A stretch of DNA of 64,000 bases from Leptospiraceae bacterium (GCA_016708435.1 JADJFV010000001.1:248001-312000), one strand, 5' to 3'. Counted from the stretch's first letter, positions 17,756-27,274 are shown. Notes: generated from the letters alone by a model not told the origin. Numbers and translations are program-made.

Positions 17756-19597
17756 TTATCTAATTCCACTTGCATTGAAGAACTTAGAATATTTTTTATC
17801 TGATCTGAGGATATGATTGGTTAGCCACTTCCTTAAAAAGTTTAACAACTCAAAGCTAACCGTTTCCGTTCCCTCTCGATAGGCTTTGCTGAATTTAAGA
17901 ACTTCTTCTTTTAATGCTTCGTGCTCTGCAGTGTGAGCTACCGCTTCTGGATATTTGCACTGCTTCATATAACTTTCTTCTGTATTAAAATGAATCACCG
18001 TATATTCTATGAGTGCGTTTAGTATTTCGGTGAGCTTTTCTTTCGATGCATCTTCATGTGTAGAAATATAAAGTTGGTTTAGAATATCGATTAGTTTTTG
18101 GTGTTGTCTATCTATTTCTTCTACGTTTACACTGAGAGTATCATCCCATTGGATTAAAAGCTTTGTATCGATTTGGAATTCACTTAGAACAGTCTTGATA
18201 AAGTTAGAAGTCTTTACTTTGTCATTGGCTAACCGCAATATATCCTGCGTTCCATTTCCGATAGTCTGTGCTTCTACAGAAATACTTTTTACGTCTGTGT
18301 CAATATAGCTAACAGTATGCTTTAGAACATTTATATTGGACTCAATTTGATCTGCCATTGCATTCATATACTCAATATGTTTTTTTAATTTGTCTGAAAT
18401 ATCTGTATGCACATTAATTTTTTGAAACACTTTGTCAATGTATTGGTCTACTTTTTCTGCATTCTCTAAAATAGAATGAATAGTATTGGAAGATTCATCC
18501 ACTTTGTTCTTTCCATTTTCTATTGCTTTATTTGTAGTTTTGATTAATTTTTCAATTTCCTTGACTTTATCCGCTGTATGCTCTGCTAATTTATAAACTT
18601 CATTTGCTACAACAGCAAATCCTTTTCCTGATTCGCCTGATCGAGCTGCTTCAATCGAAGCATTGAGCGCAAGTAAATTGATTTGTTCGGAAATTTCTGT
18701 AATGGTTCCCATGATATTTTTTATGGCGATATAATTTTGACCGATTGCGTCCATCGCGAATCTAACTTCCATTATCCCCTTCTCGCCCAAACCTGCTTCT
18801 TCTGCAGAATGATCCGATACTTTCATTAGTTCAGTAAAGACGGTAGATTCATCGAGAATGGACTCATTCAACTCATTGATGATAGACAAAGCATCTTTCG
18901 TCATTATGGTTTCTTTATTTACCGCATCCACAATAGCATTTGTAGAATTGGATACGCTAGTAACAGAGTCGGAAGTTTTTTTAACAACGGTTGCTAATTT
19001 AAAAGAAGTCTCTGTAAAATCCATTGCATAGCCAATCATAATATTTGCTGAGCTATGTAATTTATTTGCCACTTCTTTTATCTCAGCAAAAACACTTCTA
19101 AAGATAATGCGGATAATCTTGATTGACTGCAAGAGTTCTCCAATTTCATCCATAGTATTTACTTTTAGGTTATAGTCAAAACGACCTTTGGACATATGCT
19201 CGGTTACACTGAATGCTTGCTGAAGAGGCACAATTAATTCTGTGTAAATGAGAAAAGAAGCTAAAAAGGAAATTATGGTAATAACTGCGAGAACCAAAAT
19301 CCAACCAATCAGAAAGGTATCAAGAAACTTGATTAATTCTAATTCATGATTTTTTAATTTATCAAATGCTTGGTTTTCTAAAGCGATATCTTCTTTATAC
19401 TTTGTATCCAACAAACCACGGAGTCTACTCTGCTCTGTTTGAATTTCTTGAATCTGCGTCTTCATTGTGTCTTTTACTACTGTAGTTTGGTAATAGACAC
19501 CAAATGTCGCACCTACCAAAACAAAACCGGCAAGGCATAGAGTTATAATTAATCTAGTTACAATTCTAAGCTGATGAATAAATTTAATCATACACAA
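17756..19597 (-). CDS. Methyl-accepting chemotaxis protein with C-terminal hemerythrin domain
   Basis: A 613-residue membrane receptor with transmembrane helices near residues 13-33 and 90-117, a short periplasmic coiled region, HAMP-like sequence (LIVPLQQAFSVTEHMSKGRFDY) and the signalling tip INLLALNASIEAARSGESGKGFAVVANE. The last 125 residues are a bacteriohemerythrin: IDRQHQKLIDIL, HFNTEESYMKQ, HTAEH and HILRSDK supply the di-iron histidines and carboxylates. Hemerythrin binds oxygen (or NO), so the protein probably steers motility by oxygen or redox state sensed inside the cell. The next gene upstream also carries hemerythrin. Confidence 0.93.
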   Translation of the reverse strand: MCMIKFIHQLRIVTRLIITLCLAGFVLVGATFGVYYQTTVVKDTMKTQIQEIQTEQSRLRGLLDTKYKEDIALENQAFDKLKNHELELIKFLDTFLIGWILVLAVITIISFLASFLIYTELIVPLQQAFSVTEHMSKGRFDYNLKVNTMDEIGELLQSIKIIRIIFRSVFAEIKEVANKLHSSANIMIGYAMDFTETSFKLATVVKKTSDSVTSVSNSTNAIVDAVNKETIMTKDALSIINELNESILDESTVFTELMKVSDHSAEEAGLGEKGIMEVRFAMDAIGQNYIAIKNIMGTITEISEQINLLALNASIEAARSGESGKGFAVVANEVYKLAEHTADKVKEIEKLIKTTNKAIENGKNKVDESSNTIHSILENAEKVDQYIDKVFQKINVHTDISDKLKKHIEYMNAMADQIESNINVLKHTVSYIDTDVKSISVEAQTIGNGTQDILRLANDKVKTSNFIKTVLSEFQIDTKLLIQWDDTLSVNVEEIDRQHQKLIDILNQLYISTHEDASKEKLTEILNALIEYTVIHFNTEESYMKQCKYPEAVAHTAEHEALKEEVLKFSKAYREGTETVSFELLNFLRKWLTNHILRSDKKYSKFFNASGIR

Positions 19598-19697
19598 TGA
19601 CTCCTACTAATAGAATCGGCATTTGGCAATCATAGTTTTCTCGGAAACGAGCAGATTCAAAAAAAGAAATCATATTGTATTCCTCTTGGTTTTTGTA

Positions 19698-20846
19698 TCA
19701 GCTAGGTAACTGAGCAGACCCAACAAAATTTCGTCCATTTTTCTTGGCAATGTATACGCCATTATCCGCAACTTTTATAAGATCTTCCAAAACCTTCATA
19801 TCATCTTGCCTTGAGGCAACACCAATGCTTATACTTCCAATCCATTTGCCATTACCCACAGAGACTTGAAGATTTGATACTTCTTGTCGAATCTTTTCAG
19901 CAAGAAGCATAGCACCATCCAGTGGAGTATTCTGACATAGAATTATAAATTCGTCTCCACCCAATCTGCAAACAACGTCATCTGTTCGAATAGATTCTTT
20001 TAATTTTCGGGATAATTGTCGTAACACCTCGTCCCCTGCATCATGTCCCTGTGTATCATTAATTTGTTTAAAATTATCAGCATCAACCATCATACAAGAA
20101 AGCGGTTTATTTTCATTGATAGATTCAGTCCAACATTTAGTAAAACGCTTCATTGCATGACGACGATTTGGTAGACCAGTTAGAACATCTGTTAATGCCA
20201 TGTCTTCCAACTTTTGATTTGCTTCTAAAAGTTCTTGTGTTCTTTCGGCAACTTTTTCTTCCAGAGTTTGATTTAATAGACTCAATTCTCGATTTCTCTC
20301 TGATACTTGATGGAATAATCCATTGAGTGCTCTTAGCAAAGGACCAGTTGCCCCGTTTTTTTGTTTCACTTCTTGGGTATACGCGTCATAACTGCTTACG
20401 CCATTCTGTATAGCGAAGATTTGTTTTGCCATACTCTGATCTAAGCCTAAAATATGATAAGCGAGCCAGTGAATTAAAAATTTTAATAGTGACTTTGCAG
20501 AATTGGGATTACTATTAGAAAGACTTTTTTTTATCTGCTGTATTTCTCGCAAAAAGTTTAAATGCTCTCTACAATGATGTTTGTAATGATGCTCATATAT
20601 GGAAGCTTTCTTCATTAAAGATTCTTCTTCCTTGAAGTGATATTCAGAATAATCAGTTAAGTCTTTAAATACTTTTTCAATCTCATCCAATAGTAATTTA
20701 TCATTCTCTCTGACTAGTTTTCCAAAATGATTTATTACATTTACAAGGTGATGATGTTGCTCATCAATTTCAGTTAAGCCGGTTACAAAGCATTCATCCC
20801 ATTGAAAAGATTCATCAAAGTTCGAATCATGATGCTTTTTACCCAT
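19698..20846 (-). CDS. Hemerythrin-GGDEF diguanylate cyclase
   Basis: A 382-residue soluble protein. Residues 12-145 form a hemerythrin domain (EIDEQHHHLVNVINHF, YHFKEEESLMKK, HHCREH, HILGLDQ). A coiled coil (188-225, LNQTLEEKVAERTQELLEAN) leads into a GGDEF domain with DVLTGLPNRR, DADNFKQINDTQGH and the intact active site RLGGDEF (GGDEF 286-290). An RTDD at 277-280 fits the RxxD product-inhibition site. It should make cyclic di-GMP from two GTP in response to oxygen or iron state at the di-iron site. It lies 100 bases upstream of the hemerythrin chemoreceptor on the same strand, so the two probably respond to the same cue. Confidence 0.93.
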   Translation of the reverse strand: MGKKHHDSNFDESFQWDECFVTGLTEIDEQHHHLVNVINHFGKLVRENDKLLLDEIEKVFKDLTDYSEYHFKEEESLMKKASIYEHHYKHHCREHLNFLREIQQIKKSLSNSNPNSAKSLLKFLIHWLAYHILGLDQSMAKQIFAIQNGVSSYDAYTQEVKQKNGATGPLLRALNGLFHQVSERNRELSLLNQTLEEKVAERTQELLEANQKLEDMALTDVLTGLPNRRHAMKRFTKCWTESINENKPLSCMMVDADNFKQINDTQGHDAGDEVLRQLSRKLKESIRTDDVVCRLGGDEFIILCQNTPLDGAMLLAEKIRQEVSNLQVSVGNGKWIGSISIGVASRQDDMKVLEDLIKVADNGVYIAKKNGRNFVGSAQLPS

Positions 20847-21002
20847 TTAAACAAATACCTCTTGTTATCATTTTATTTTAGTCACTTAGATATGCACTTC
20901 ATTTTCAATTAAAAAAACAATTCAGAATAAGAACAAGTTTTTAATAGACAAGAATATTTGATTCTAAAATTTAATTAGAATAATAATGGACTTTTAGAAT
21001 CA

Positions 21003-21817
21003 TGTTTCTCCGAAAGATAAAGCAAAGTTTAAAGGAAATATTCTACTACGGAATTGACAAAGTTCCAAGCGCAAACAAAGCAAATTTTATTTTTTCAATA
21101 TTACTAATTTCTCTATTATAATTGTAATCTTGACTATCATCATTGCTCATCCATTTCAACTCACGCAATTTGAATGGAATCTTACATTCTTTTTTTATTC
21201 ATCTTTTGCTTTAACTTAATTGCATTGCGTTTGTTTGGTTTCCTCGTATCCAAAAGAATCCTTGCGACTTCGATGAATTTGGTAGTTTTGTTTTTGCTCC
21301 TGAAAGAAAAGGATTTAGCGATATTTTTACTTTTTGATATTTTCGCAGATTCTGCTACTTTCTTTTTATTTAATATATATGAAAAGAGAGATATTTTCTT
21401 TTTTCTTGGATTCAATATATTTGGTCTCATCATTTATTTTTTTGTGGACCTTCCTTTTATTGAGCATATACCAAAGACAAAAATGGAAGAGAGGTTTCTC
21501 ACGATTACCTTTTATCAAAAGTAAACTATGAGCTCAATGAAAACAAATTGGAAGAGTTTTACACAGATAAGCCGCTCAGTATTTGCATAACTGACGAAGG
21601 AATTGGAATACCAGAAAAGATTTTAAAATATATTTTCGAGCTATCAAGTATCAAGAAGCGAACAGGATTGGACAATGAAATTTCTACTGGATTAGGTTTA
21701 TTTATTTGCAAGATGATTTCACGCAAATTAGGAGGAAATATAAATGTTGAAAGCAGGGAAGATAGTGGTTCCAAGTTTACACTTTCTTTGCCTCTAGATA
21801 TTGTCGTGAACGAATAA
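21003..21817 (+). pseudogene. Relic of a membrane sensor histidine kinase
   Basis: Pieces of one kinase lie in three frames. From ATG 21003: MFLRKIKQSLKEIFYYGIDK, stopped after about 40 codons. Next, in another frame, SIIIVILTIIIAHPFQLTQF. Then, from about 21180, a multi-helix membrane region (FNLIALRLFGFLVSKRIL, FFLFNIYEKRDIFFF, GLIIYFFVDLPF). After a deletion, 21548-21817 gives an ATPase end (ITDEGIGIPEKI, TGLGLFICKMISRKLGG, GSKFTLSLP). The histidine box and N box are absent. Frameshifts fall in short A/T runs. The product cannot be an active kinase. Confidence 0.7.
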
Positions 21818-21848
21818 CTTATTCTTTTACAATTGTAAATTTTCAAAT

Positions 21849-22079
21849 AAAATTGAATTTTCGTAATGAGATTGTAATATAGATTGAAATAAATTGAAAA
21901 TTTAACTCTGCGATTCAATATTTTGAATATAAATTGAAAATTTAACTCCAAAATCAAATATTTTAAACGAAAATTGAAATTTCGTAATATAACTGTAATA
22001 TAGATTGAAATAAATCTAAAATTTAACTCTGCAATTCAATATTTAGAATATAAATTGAAAATTTATCTCCGCAATTCAA
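21849..22079. repeat. AT-rich tandem repeat, period 121 bp
   Basis: Two copies with a 121-base period: bases 21849-21969 and 21970-22079 (the second slightly shorter). Landmarks such as CGTAAT (21862/21983) and GTAATATAGATTGAAATAAAT (21874/21995) repeat at that distance. Inside each copy a shorter motif, AAATTGAAAATTTAACTC, also recurs. The repeat runs into the stop codon of the gene on the minus strand at 22063. It is not CRISPR-like, as there are no unique spacers. Confidence 0.8.
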
Positions 22080-23040
22080 ATTTTTCTTTGAGGATAAGAG
22101 TTATTACTTCTTCGAAAGCAGCTTTTGTTCCTTTTTCAATTACAGCTTTCTCTCCACCGATTTTATTGATATGAGGAGAAGCTATACTGAGTTGTTTTTT
22201 TAGAATTTCTTTTTTGTTTTTGGTTACACTTAAATTAATAAATCCTCTATAACTTCGCATTGGAGAGCCCGCCATTACTGCTCCTTGCTCTACAATATTT
22301 TCCAATTCTATTTTTACTTCATATTCTGCAGTTTCCTCTTGTGAGATTCCATATTCATTCGATAGATTTGTAGTTGTAGTTTTTAATAATTTTAATTGTG
22401 TCGGCGCAGTCGCTGATTGAATCAGATTTTTATGGATAAAATAAACCTGAATCGATTCAGTTTCTCCTTTTTTCAATTGGATAGTATACAAATTCTTTTT
22501 GATCAATAGATTACAGGTAAAATCATTTTCTAACTTTTTGCATTCTGTCTTTTCTATAAAATCAGAATAGGAAGGAATTAAAGTATTGAGTAACTTAGTT
22601 CTCAATGCTTGCTTGTCTTTAAAAAAATCTCCTACAATACTGTATTCTTGTATAATCCGATCATATAATCCGGGCATACCTTCTAAGCTTCCAGTAGAGC
22701 TAATCGCATAATTTTTAAATTCCCCTACGTTGATTTTTGATGAGAATCTATATTCATTTTGACTTACGACTAATTCCATCTTATCATTTTCTGAAACGAA
22801 ATAACTGCTTGGTGGTTTTTGAAAGATAGCTTCTTTAGAGCCAGCAGGATAAAACTCTGCAAATGATTTATTTTTATTTTTTCCATTCTTATAAATAAAC
22901 TGAATCAATGAACTCTTCTTTATTTCTTCTTGATCTTGTATCAAATAATTTTTAATCAAATTATTTTCTTTATCTAACGTTGGCACTTCATCTGCCAATA
23001 AGCAGAAGGGAAGTATTAAAAGTAAAAGTATTTTTTTCAT
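22063..23040 (-). CDS. Exported protein of unknown function
   Basis: A 325-residue protein with a clear signal peptide (MKKILLLLILPFCLLADEVP, cleavage likely after LLA). The mature part is rich in Lys, Glu and Ser, with a pair of cysteines close together (TECKKLENDFTC) and strand-like repeats near the C-terminus (AEYEVKIELENIV; RGFINLSVTKNKK). No family is recognised. Its last residues overlap the AT-rich tandem repeat. The secretion signal resembles that of 26823-27260, which also begins MKK and reads ADEVP/NDVPQ after the cleavage point, but the mature parts differ. Confidence 0.7.
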   Translation of the reverse strand: MKKILLLLILPFCLLADEVPTLDKENNLIKNYLIQDQEEIKKSSLIQFIYKNGKNKNKSFAEFYPAGSKEAIFQKPPSSYFVSENDKMELVVSQNEYRFSSKINVGEFKNYAISSTGSLEGMPGLYDRIIQEYSIVGDFFKDKQALRTKLLNTLIPSYSDFIEKTECKKLENDFTCNLLIKKNLYTIQLKKGETESIQVYFIHKNLIQSATAPTQLKLLKTTTTNLSNEYGISQEETAEYEVKIELENIVEQGAVMAGSPMRSYRGFINLSVTKNKKEILKKQLSIASPHINKIGGEKAVIEKGTKAAFEEVITLILKEKFELRR

Positions 23041-23616
23041 AATTTCTTTTGTTAAAAATATTTTTTGCAGCTAATTAACCGTATCCAATACAGGTTTAAT
23101 TCTAAGATATGCCATTGTATTTTCCCTGAATGAATTCATTGTAAACTTTATTTTCATTAAAAAGAGATTCTCTTGCTTTGTTGACGTATTGCATTGCAAA
23201 GGATGTAAACTCATTCACTTTAAAACTTTTAAAATGATATAGAATAATGTTCTTCCTTTAATTCTCCAAAGAATAGAATTCTGCTAATATGACTTCCATT
23301 CTGATGCAGGCAAACTTTCTATTCTGGCAGTCATTACTGTTGCACCCACTGTAATGATCGCAGCTAGTCCATACATCCAGAATGTTCCATGAAGAACAAT
23401 CTTGTTGGAGAACTCCCATTTTTTGCATTTCCGTATTGTGTTCGAGTGTAAGTATATTTAATAAAATAATTCGTTGTAGATGATTTGTTAATCAATAGGA
23501 ACCCCATTCTACGGCATCTCCTATATTTATCTATCACGCCTTCACAGTTAGAACAGCTTTTAACCGAGATAGGATTAATTGTTTGACATAGTCGTTGTTT
23601 TTTTAGAAGATAGGGA
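23041..23616. other. Gene-poor region with a membrane-protein relic
   Basis: 576 bases without an intact gene. The minus strand contains one coding-like fragment, described separately at 23284-23421. The remainder shows no open frame of note, tRNA or strong hairpin. It begins a 3.8-kb stretch dominated by gene fragments. Confidence 0.6.
23284..23421 (-). pseudogene. C-terminal fragment of a membrane protein
   Basis: An open frame without a start codon encodes KWEFSNKIVLHGTFWMYGLA, then AIITVGATVMTARIESLP and ASEWKSY before a TAG at 23284-23286. The hydrophobic stretch with a short basic end looks like the last helix of a membrane protein. I cannot name the family. The upstream sequence is broken by stops in all frames. 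Confidence 0.4.
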
Positions 23617-24608
23617 TTATCTTCGGTTTTTGCTTTCTATCATTAGAAGATCGGCAGCAATCGTAGAGCCTTTCATATCAGAGAGCATAACAATGATAAA
23701 CCGAGCCATTGGACATATGAAAAATCTTTTTCTCCAATAGATTTGTTTCCCAACCCAAGGAATGAGAACTGTTCCTTCTTTGGTTTCTTTTTCTTTTTGC
23801 ATGTCCTGATTTAAAATAATGAAGTCATCCATTTTTAAGCTAGTAGTCATAGCAATCTTTTGTCTTGCTGATGAGAATTCTCTATTGTCAAAAATAACAA
23901 ATGCTCCACCGATTTTTGTTTTATTCACTTTGATTTCAGTGGATATTGCATAGCCAAAATCTTCTTTTCGATCTTCAAAGCTATCTACGGTTACAGTTGA
24001 TTTAATTGCATACAACGCAATTTTTAGCATATAATCTTGCTTTTGCGCACTAATTTCTTTACGTATGCCATTATCCGCATAAATAGATTCTGCATTTCCA
24101 GGTCTTCCATTTTTACTGATTCAATTGTAGGAATACTTCCATCTTTAATCATGATAAAATGAGCTTCTTTGGCTTGAATTCTAAAGAGCACTTCTTTGAT
24201 GATCTGAGTTCTCTTTTCTGTAATGGAAGTAGAATCATCTCCAATAATGGCATTCAGGTTATTGGTTAGTAATTCAATTTCTCTGTAATACTTTCTCCGA
24301 TTAAAACTCAATATGGCGGTATTTAATTTTTCCCCAAAAGAGCGAAGAAACCCTTTATCGAATTCATTGATTGCATTTCCGTAAATTGAAATAGTTCCGA
24401 TTTTTATATTATTAAGGCTATTTGCTGTTAGCTCTTCTGAATACCTATCCAATTTTTCTAAAGAAGGATTGTTTATAAACTTCATGCTAAGAGGTGGGGG
24501 AGCAGGATCCATTCGGTCAACAGGAACATTTTTCAAGAGAAGCGAAGAATTCGACACTATCATCATTGATTCAACCTCGACGGATCCTGCAACGACGAGA
24601 AGGCCCAT
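23617..24608 (-). pseudogene. Frameshifted GAF-like regulatory protein relic
   Basis: Two overlapping frames appear to be one former gene. The first (24024-24608) starts MGLLVVAGSVEVESMMIVSN and includes NIKIGTISIYGNAINEFDKG and a helical EKLNTAILSFNRRKYYREIE. The second (23617-24030) continues with LYAIKSTVTVDSFEDRKEDFGYA and TKIGGAFVIFDNREFSS, typical of a GAF-type sensory fold, and ends in SDMKGSTIAADLL, reminiscent of a nucleotide cyclase start (SDxxGST). The switch of frame is near 24030-24075. The sequence resembles sensory parts seen in Leptospira cyclase-like proteins, but the catalytic domain is absent. Function is presumably lost. Confidence 0.5.
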
Positions 24609-24673
24609 TTCTTATCCCGATCTAACGTTGCACATTTAAAATAGAATTATCTATTAAATTAAAAAATAATTTC

Positions 24674-25099
24674 TTAAATCCAAACTGTGTATGGATTGAT
24701 ATGCCTTGCTTTCATTTTTTGAGCCTCTCGTATATGTAAAACTTCGTAAACCATTCCACCTTTAATGGAATACAAAGAAGAATACAATTCTGCAAGAGTA
24801 TGAGAAGATATACTTCCTTTTTCTTCTGTTAACGCCAAAGTAGAACCAGTGACGAATCCTAGACTGCCACGAATTTCTTGTGGAATCAAGGTAAGTCCGA
24901 ATTGATCAATTTTGAGTTCTTTAATCCTCTTAAATTCTTTTTCATTGTTTGTCACAAAAACTAAGTCTTTGGAAATTGCTTGAGAGGCAATGAGAATATC
25001 ATAAGGACCAATCATTTCTCCGGCGAGCACCGCAAACTTTGGATTATCCACTAACTGGAAAGATTGGCAGACTTTCATTTCCGTGCAGAGGCAAGACAC
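24674..25099 (-). pseudogene. Chimaeric fragment containing the end of a VapC-like PIN toxin
   Basis: Residues 27-67 read GEMIGPYDILIASQAISKDL, VFVTNNEKEF, KRIKELKIDQF, the C-terminal signature of VapC-type PIN ribonucleases (conserved Asp in GPYD, then VTNN and EF). The N-terminal half with the first catalytic Asp is missing, replaced by a short stretch that overlaps the TonB-receptor relic on the other strand. The last 74 residues (from GLTLIPQEIR) do not belong to PIN proteins and are unrecognised. No antitoxin gene is adjacent. I read this as a fused remnant, not a working toxin. Confidence 0.5.
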
Positions 25100-25401
25100 T
25101 GTTATTCAAAGAAAATCTGATATAGGAGACACTGATCCTGTAACTGGAATATTACAAACAAATGATTATAGCAATCCCTACTCCTATCCAACTTACAGAA
25201 CTAAAGATGTTCCTGCATGGACAAATATAAATCTAAGAATTAATTATAAAATATGGGAAAATATGCGTATTGCGCTTAACGTATAACCAATACCAAACCA
25301 CAATTCAAAGATTAGCCTATCCTAACGATTATGTCAGGGAAGGTAGGAAAATCTTTCTCGATTTTCAAGCTAGTTTTTTAAATTTAGAAACAAGGAAATA
25401 A
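25083..25401 (+). pseudogene. C-terminal relic of a TonB-dependent outer-membrane receptor
   Basis: The frame from 25083 reads to KDVPAWTNINLRINYKIWEN and MRIALNV, then stops. A one-base shift restores NQYQTTIQRLAYPNDYVREG and RKIFLDFQASF before TAA 25399-25401. The pattern (VPAWTxxNLRxxY, then RxALNVxN, then YVREGRKxFL) is the end of a TonB-dependent receptor barrel. Everything upstream is lost, and the start of the fragment lies on the PIN-like chimaera. One deletion junction and one frameshift are therefore visible. Confidence 0.65.
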
Positions 25402-25443
25402 AGGAGCCTACTTCCGAATTGGACTTTCAACCTTTTGATTTAT

Positions 25444-26016
25444 TTAATCTAAGTTTTCTTGTATAATTTTTTCAATTCGGATATTCAATTCTTTTAGTAA
25501 ATCAATAGGAGCATTTTTGTTACTTGCAAGGTAAGGTTCAACAAAACTAACTTCAGATAAAACACCTAGAATTTTTGCAATATTTTGACTGGCTGTTTCA
25601 ATGGTTTTTGACGGTTCTTGTCCTTGCCTACGACGAATCTCAATTTTTCCTAAAATTCGATTGTTATTGACTATAATATGCTCAGCCATGAGAGCCATAA
25701 TTTTTTGGAAGGTTTCCACAGATGTTTTGTATTTTTCTTTTTTGACATCCAATTCATAAGCTTTCTTGGCAGCATGCCGAAGGGAAAACCAAAGATATAA
25801 AGTTAAACTAGAAAAAAATATTTCTATTATAAGGATTGGCAAAAAGGGAAAAGAAAAAACTGATTGAAAAAACTTTTTGTCCAAGTTGAAATAAATTGGT
25901 TTTTCCTCCATCATTGAGTCCATAACGATTAAACCTAGATGCAACCCTAATCCTAGTATAATTCCTGCCAAAATTAAAAGACTATACTTTTGATAAACTG
26001 CCTTTGATAAGTTCAA
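25444..26016 (-). CDS. Two-helix membrane protein with DHp-like helical region
   Basis: A 190-residue protein with hydrophobic helices near 13-32 and 53-75, then a soluble helical part. The stretch FQKIMALMAEHIIVNNNRIL, GKIEIRRRQG, then SQNIAKILGVLSEVSFVEPY resembles the paired helices of histidine-kinase dimerisation domains, with His in AEHIIVNN at the expected place. No ATPase domain follows: the gene ends in an amphipathic helix. It may be a membrane adaptor or a truncated kinase. It is not recognised as a named family. Confidence 0.55.
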   Translation of the reverse strand: MNLSKAVYQKYSLLILAGIILGLGLHLGLIVMDSMMEEKPIYFNLDKKFFQSVFSFPFLPILIIEIFFSSLTLYLWFSLRHAAKKAYELDVKKEKYKTSVETFQKIMALMAEHIIVNNNRILGKIEIRRRQGQEPSKTIETASQNIAKILGVLSEVSFVEPYLASNKNAPIDLLKELNIRIEKIIQENLD

Positions 26017-26351
26017 ATCACTGTCCTTTTATTCTAATATGAATAGATTTTTTTTAATTATATTAGCATTTTCTTGTTAGACTCTTTGATTTAGAAAATT
26101 TTTAATTTAATGACAGAGTTTTGTAATAAGCAACAGAAATGGATATTCGGAATTATCCACATCCTATTATCTAGTGTTAGAGCCTATTTTGTAAAATAAA
26201 GTTGGGAAAAAATTTTATTTCCCATTTTTCAGGTGTTGGCTGGATGATCCAAAAAGTTTCACTCAAAAGAGGTAAATTAGTGTTTGTCACAACTATTTTT
26301 AAAAAGGAAAAGATTTTTTGTTAAATTATTTAAAATATTTTTACAGAAATA

Positions 26352-26465
26352 ATGAACCGTTACAAATTAGAAACAAAAAATTATGGTGCACAAGATTACG
26401 AACAAGAAAAAACTCAGTCTATTTCTAAAAACCGTAGAGTTGAATTCCAAATTTATAAACAATAA
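26352..26465 (+). pseudogene. C-terminal relic of an OmpA-family protein
   Basis: The fragment encodes RYKLETKNYGAQDYEQEKTQ, SISKNRRVEFQIYKQ and TAA. The EKTxxxxxKNRRVEFxI ending is the peptidoglycan-binding end of OmpA-like domains. No start of such a gene is present upstream; the in-frame ATG 26352 is probably accidental. Only about 37 codons remain. Confidence 0.6.
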
Positions 26466-26485
26466 GATTTAAAAAAAATTTAATA

Positions 26486-26613
26486 GATTGTGTAAAACCA
26501 TGCTTCGACTCGCTAATTTAGAATCTGCGGTTCAGCATAAACACTAGCAGGGAGATAAACAGAAATGATGTATCAAACTCTCTGTGCTTAATGTTTTTTG
26601 CTTTTACACAATC
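26486..26613. repeat. 128-bp element with perfect 12-bp terminal inverted repeats
   Basis: GATTGTGTAAAA (26486-26497) is exactly inverted at TTTTACACAATC (26602-26613). The interior shows no open frame. The size and structure are those of a MITE-like or REP-like element. A related pair of ends, CTGTGTAAAAG/CTTTTACACAG, occurs at 53443-53489. No target-site duplication is obvious. Confidence 0.7.
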
Positions 26614-26822
26614 CTAAAATCTTTTCAATTCCGTTTCCTGGTGTAAGTTTTCGATTTTAATTAACTTGAACTCGATGTAAGGATTCCTTTCTGTATCATC
26701 CCCAAAATTTTTTACTGAGAATCTTTAGAAGTTGAGATTTCTGATATTAATTTTCTTTTTATTTCAAAAGAAATTTATTGACAAAGTTTTTTAAGACATG
26801 ATCCTTTACATTGAGGTAATTT

Positions 26823-27260
26823 ATGAAAAAAATATATTTATTTTTATTTCTATTCGTATTTTCAATTTTTGCGAATGATGTTCCACAAGATCCAAAATTA
26901 GTAGATTTGCTGACTAAATTTTGCGAAGCATTAAAAATCGCAGATGAAAATGAAAGAGTAAAAGCGATTCTTCCCTATGTACACGATTATGACAAAACCA
27001 AAGATAAAACTGATTTAATTCCAAACACTAAGCAATTTTCTTTTAAAAAAGCTTCCAATGGAATTTCTAGATACGAATTTCCATTGGTAATTACAAGAGT
27101 GGAAAAAACAGCTGACACTTCTTACCAAGGTGTAGCTGGTTCTAGATTCAAATATTTTATTAAGAAAAATCAGAATTTTAATGGGATGCCTGCCCCAATT
27201 CATATTTTTGTACCTGCCGACGGATCTGAGCCAAAAGTTATTAATTTTGGTAGCATATAG
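26823..27260 (+). CDS. Small exported protein of unknown function
   Basis: A 145-residue protein with a signal peptide (MKKIYLFLFLFVFSIFANDV). The mature part starts PQDPKLVDLLTKFCEALKIA, continues with a predicted helix and then beta-like segments (ISRYEFPLVITRVE; APIHIFVPADGSEPKVINFG). It ends in a compact strand-rich domain that looks like a small periplasmic fold. I do not know the family for certain; similar short exported proteins occur in Leptospira. A GAGGTAA site precedes ATG 26823. A strong hairpin follows the stop. Confidence 0.7.
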   Translation: MKKIYLFLFLFVFSIFANDVPQDPKLVDLLTKFCEALKIADENERVKAILPYVHDYDKTKDKTDLIPNTKQFSFKKASNGISRYEFPLVITRVEKTADTSYQGVAGSRFKYFIKKNQNFNGMPAPIHIFVPADGSEPKVINFGSI

Positions 27261-27274
27261 TTTTTAAAAAAAGA

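Larger units (their letters stand above)
26017..26822. other. Long intergenic region with relics
   Basis: 806 bases without an intact gene. It contains the tail of an OmpA-like gene (26352-26465) and a 128-bp element with 12-bp inverted ends (26486-26613), both listed separately. A short hairpin TGGGAAA/TTTCCCA lies near 26203-26226. The last 200 bases must hold the promoter of the exported protein at 26823. Nothing else is recognised. Confidence 0.6.

Noticed and set aside
21849..22079. CRISPR array
   Set aside because: There are only two long copies, with no regular short repeats or unique spacers, and no cas genes.
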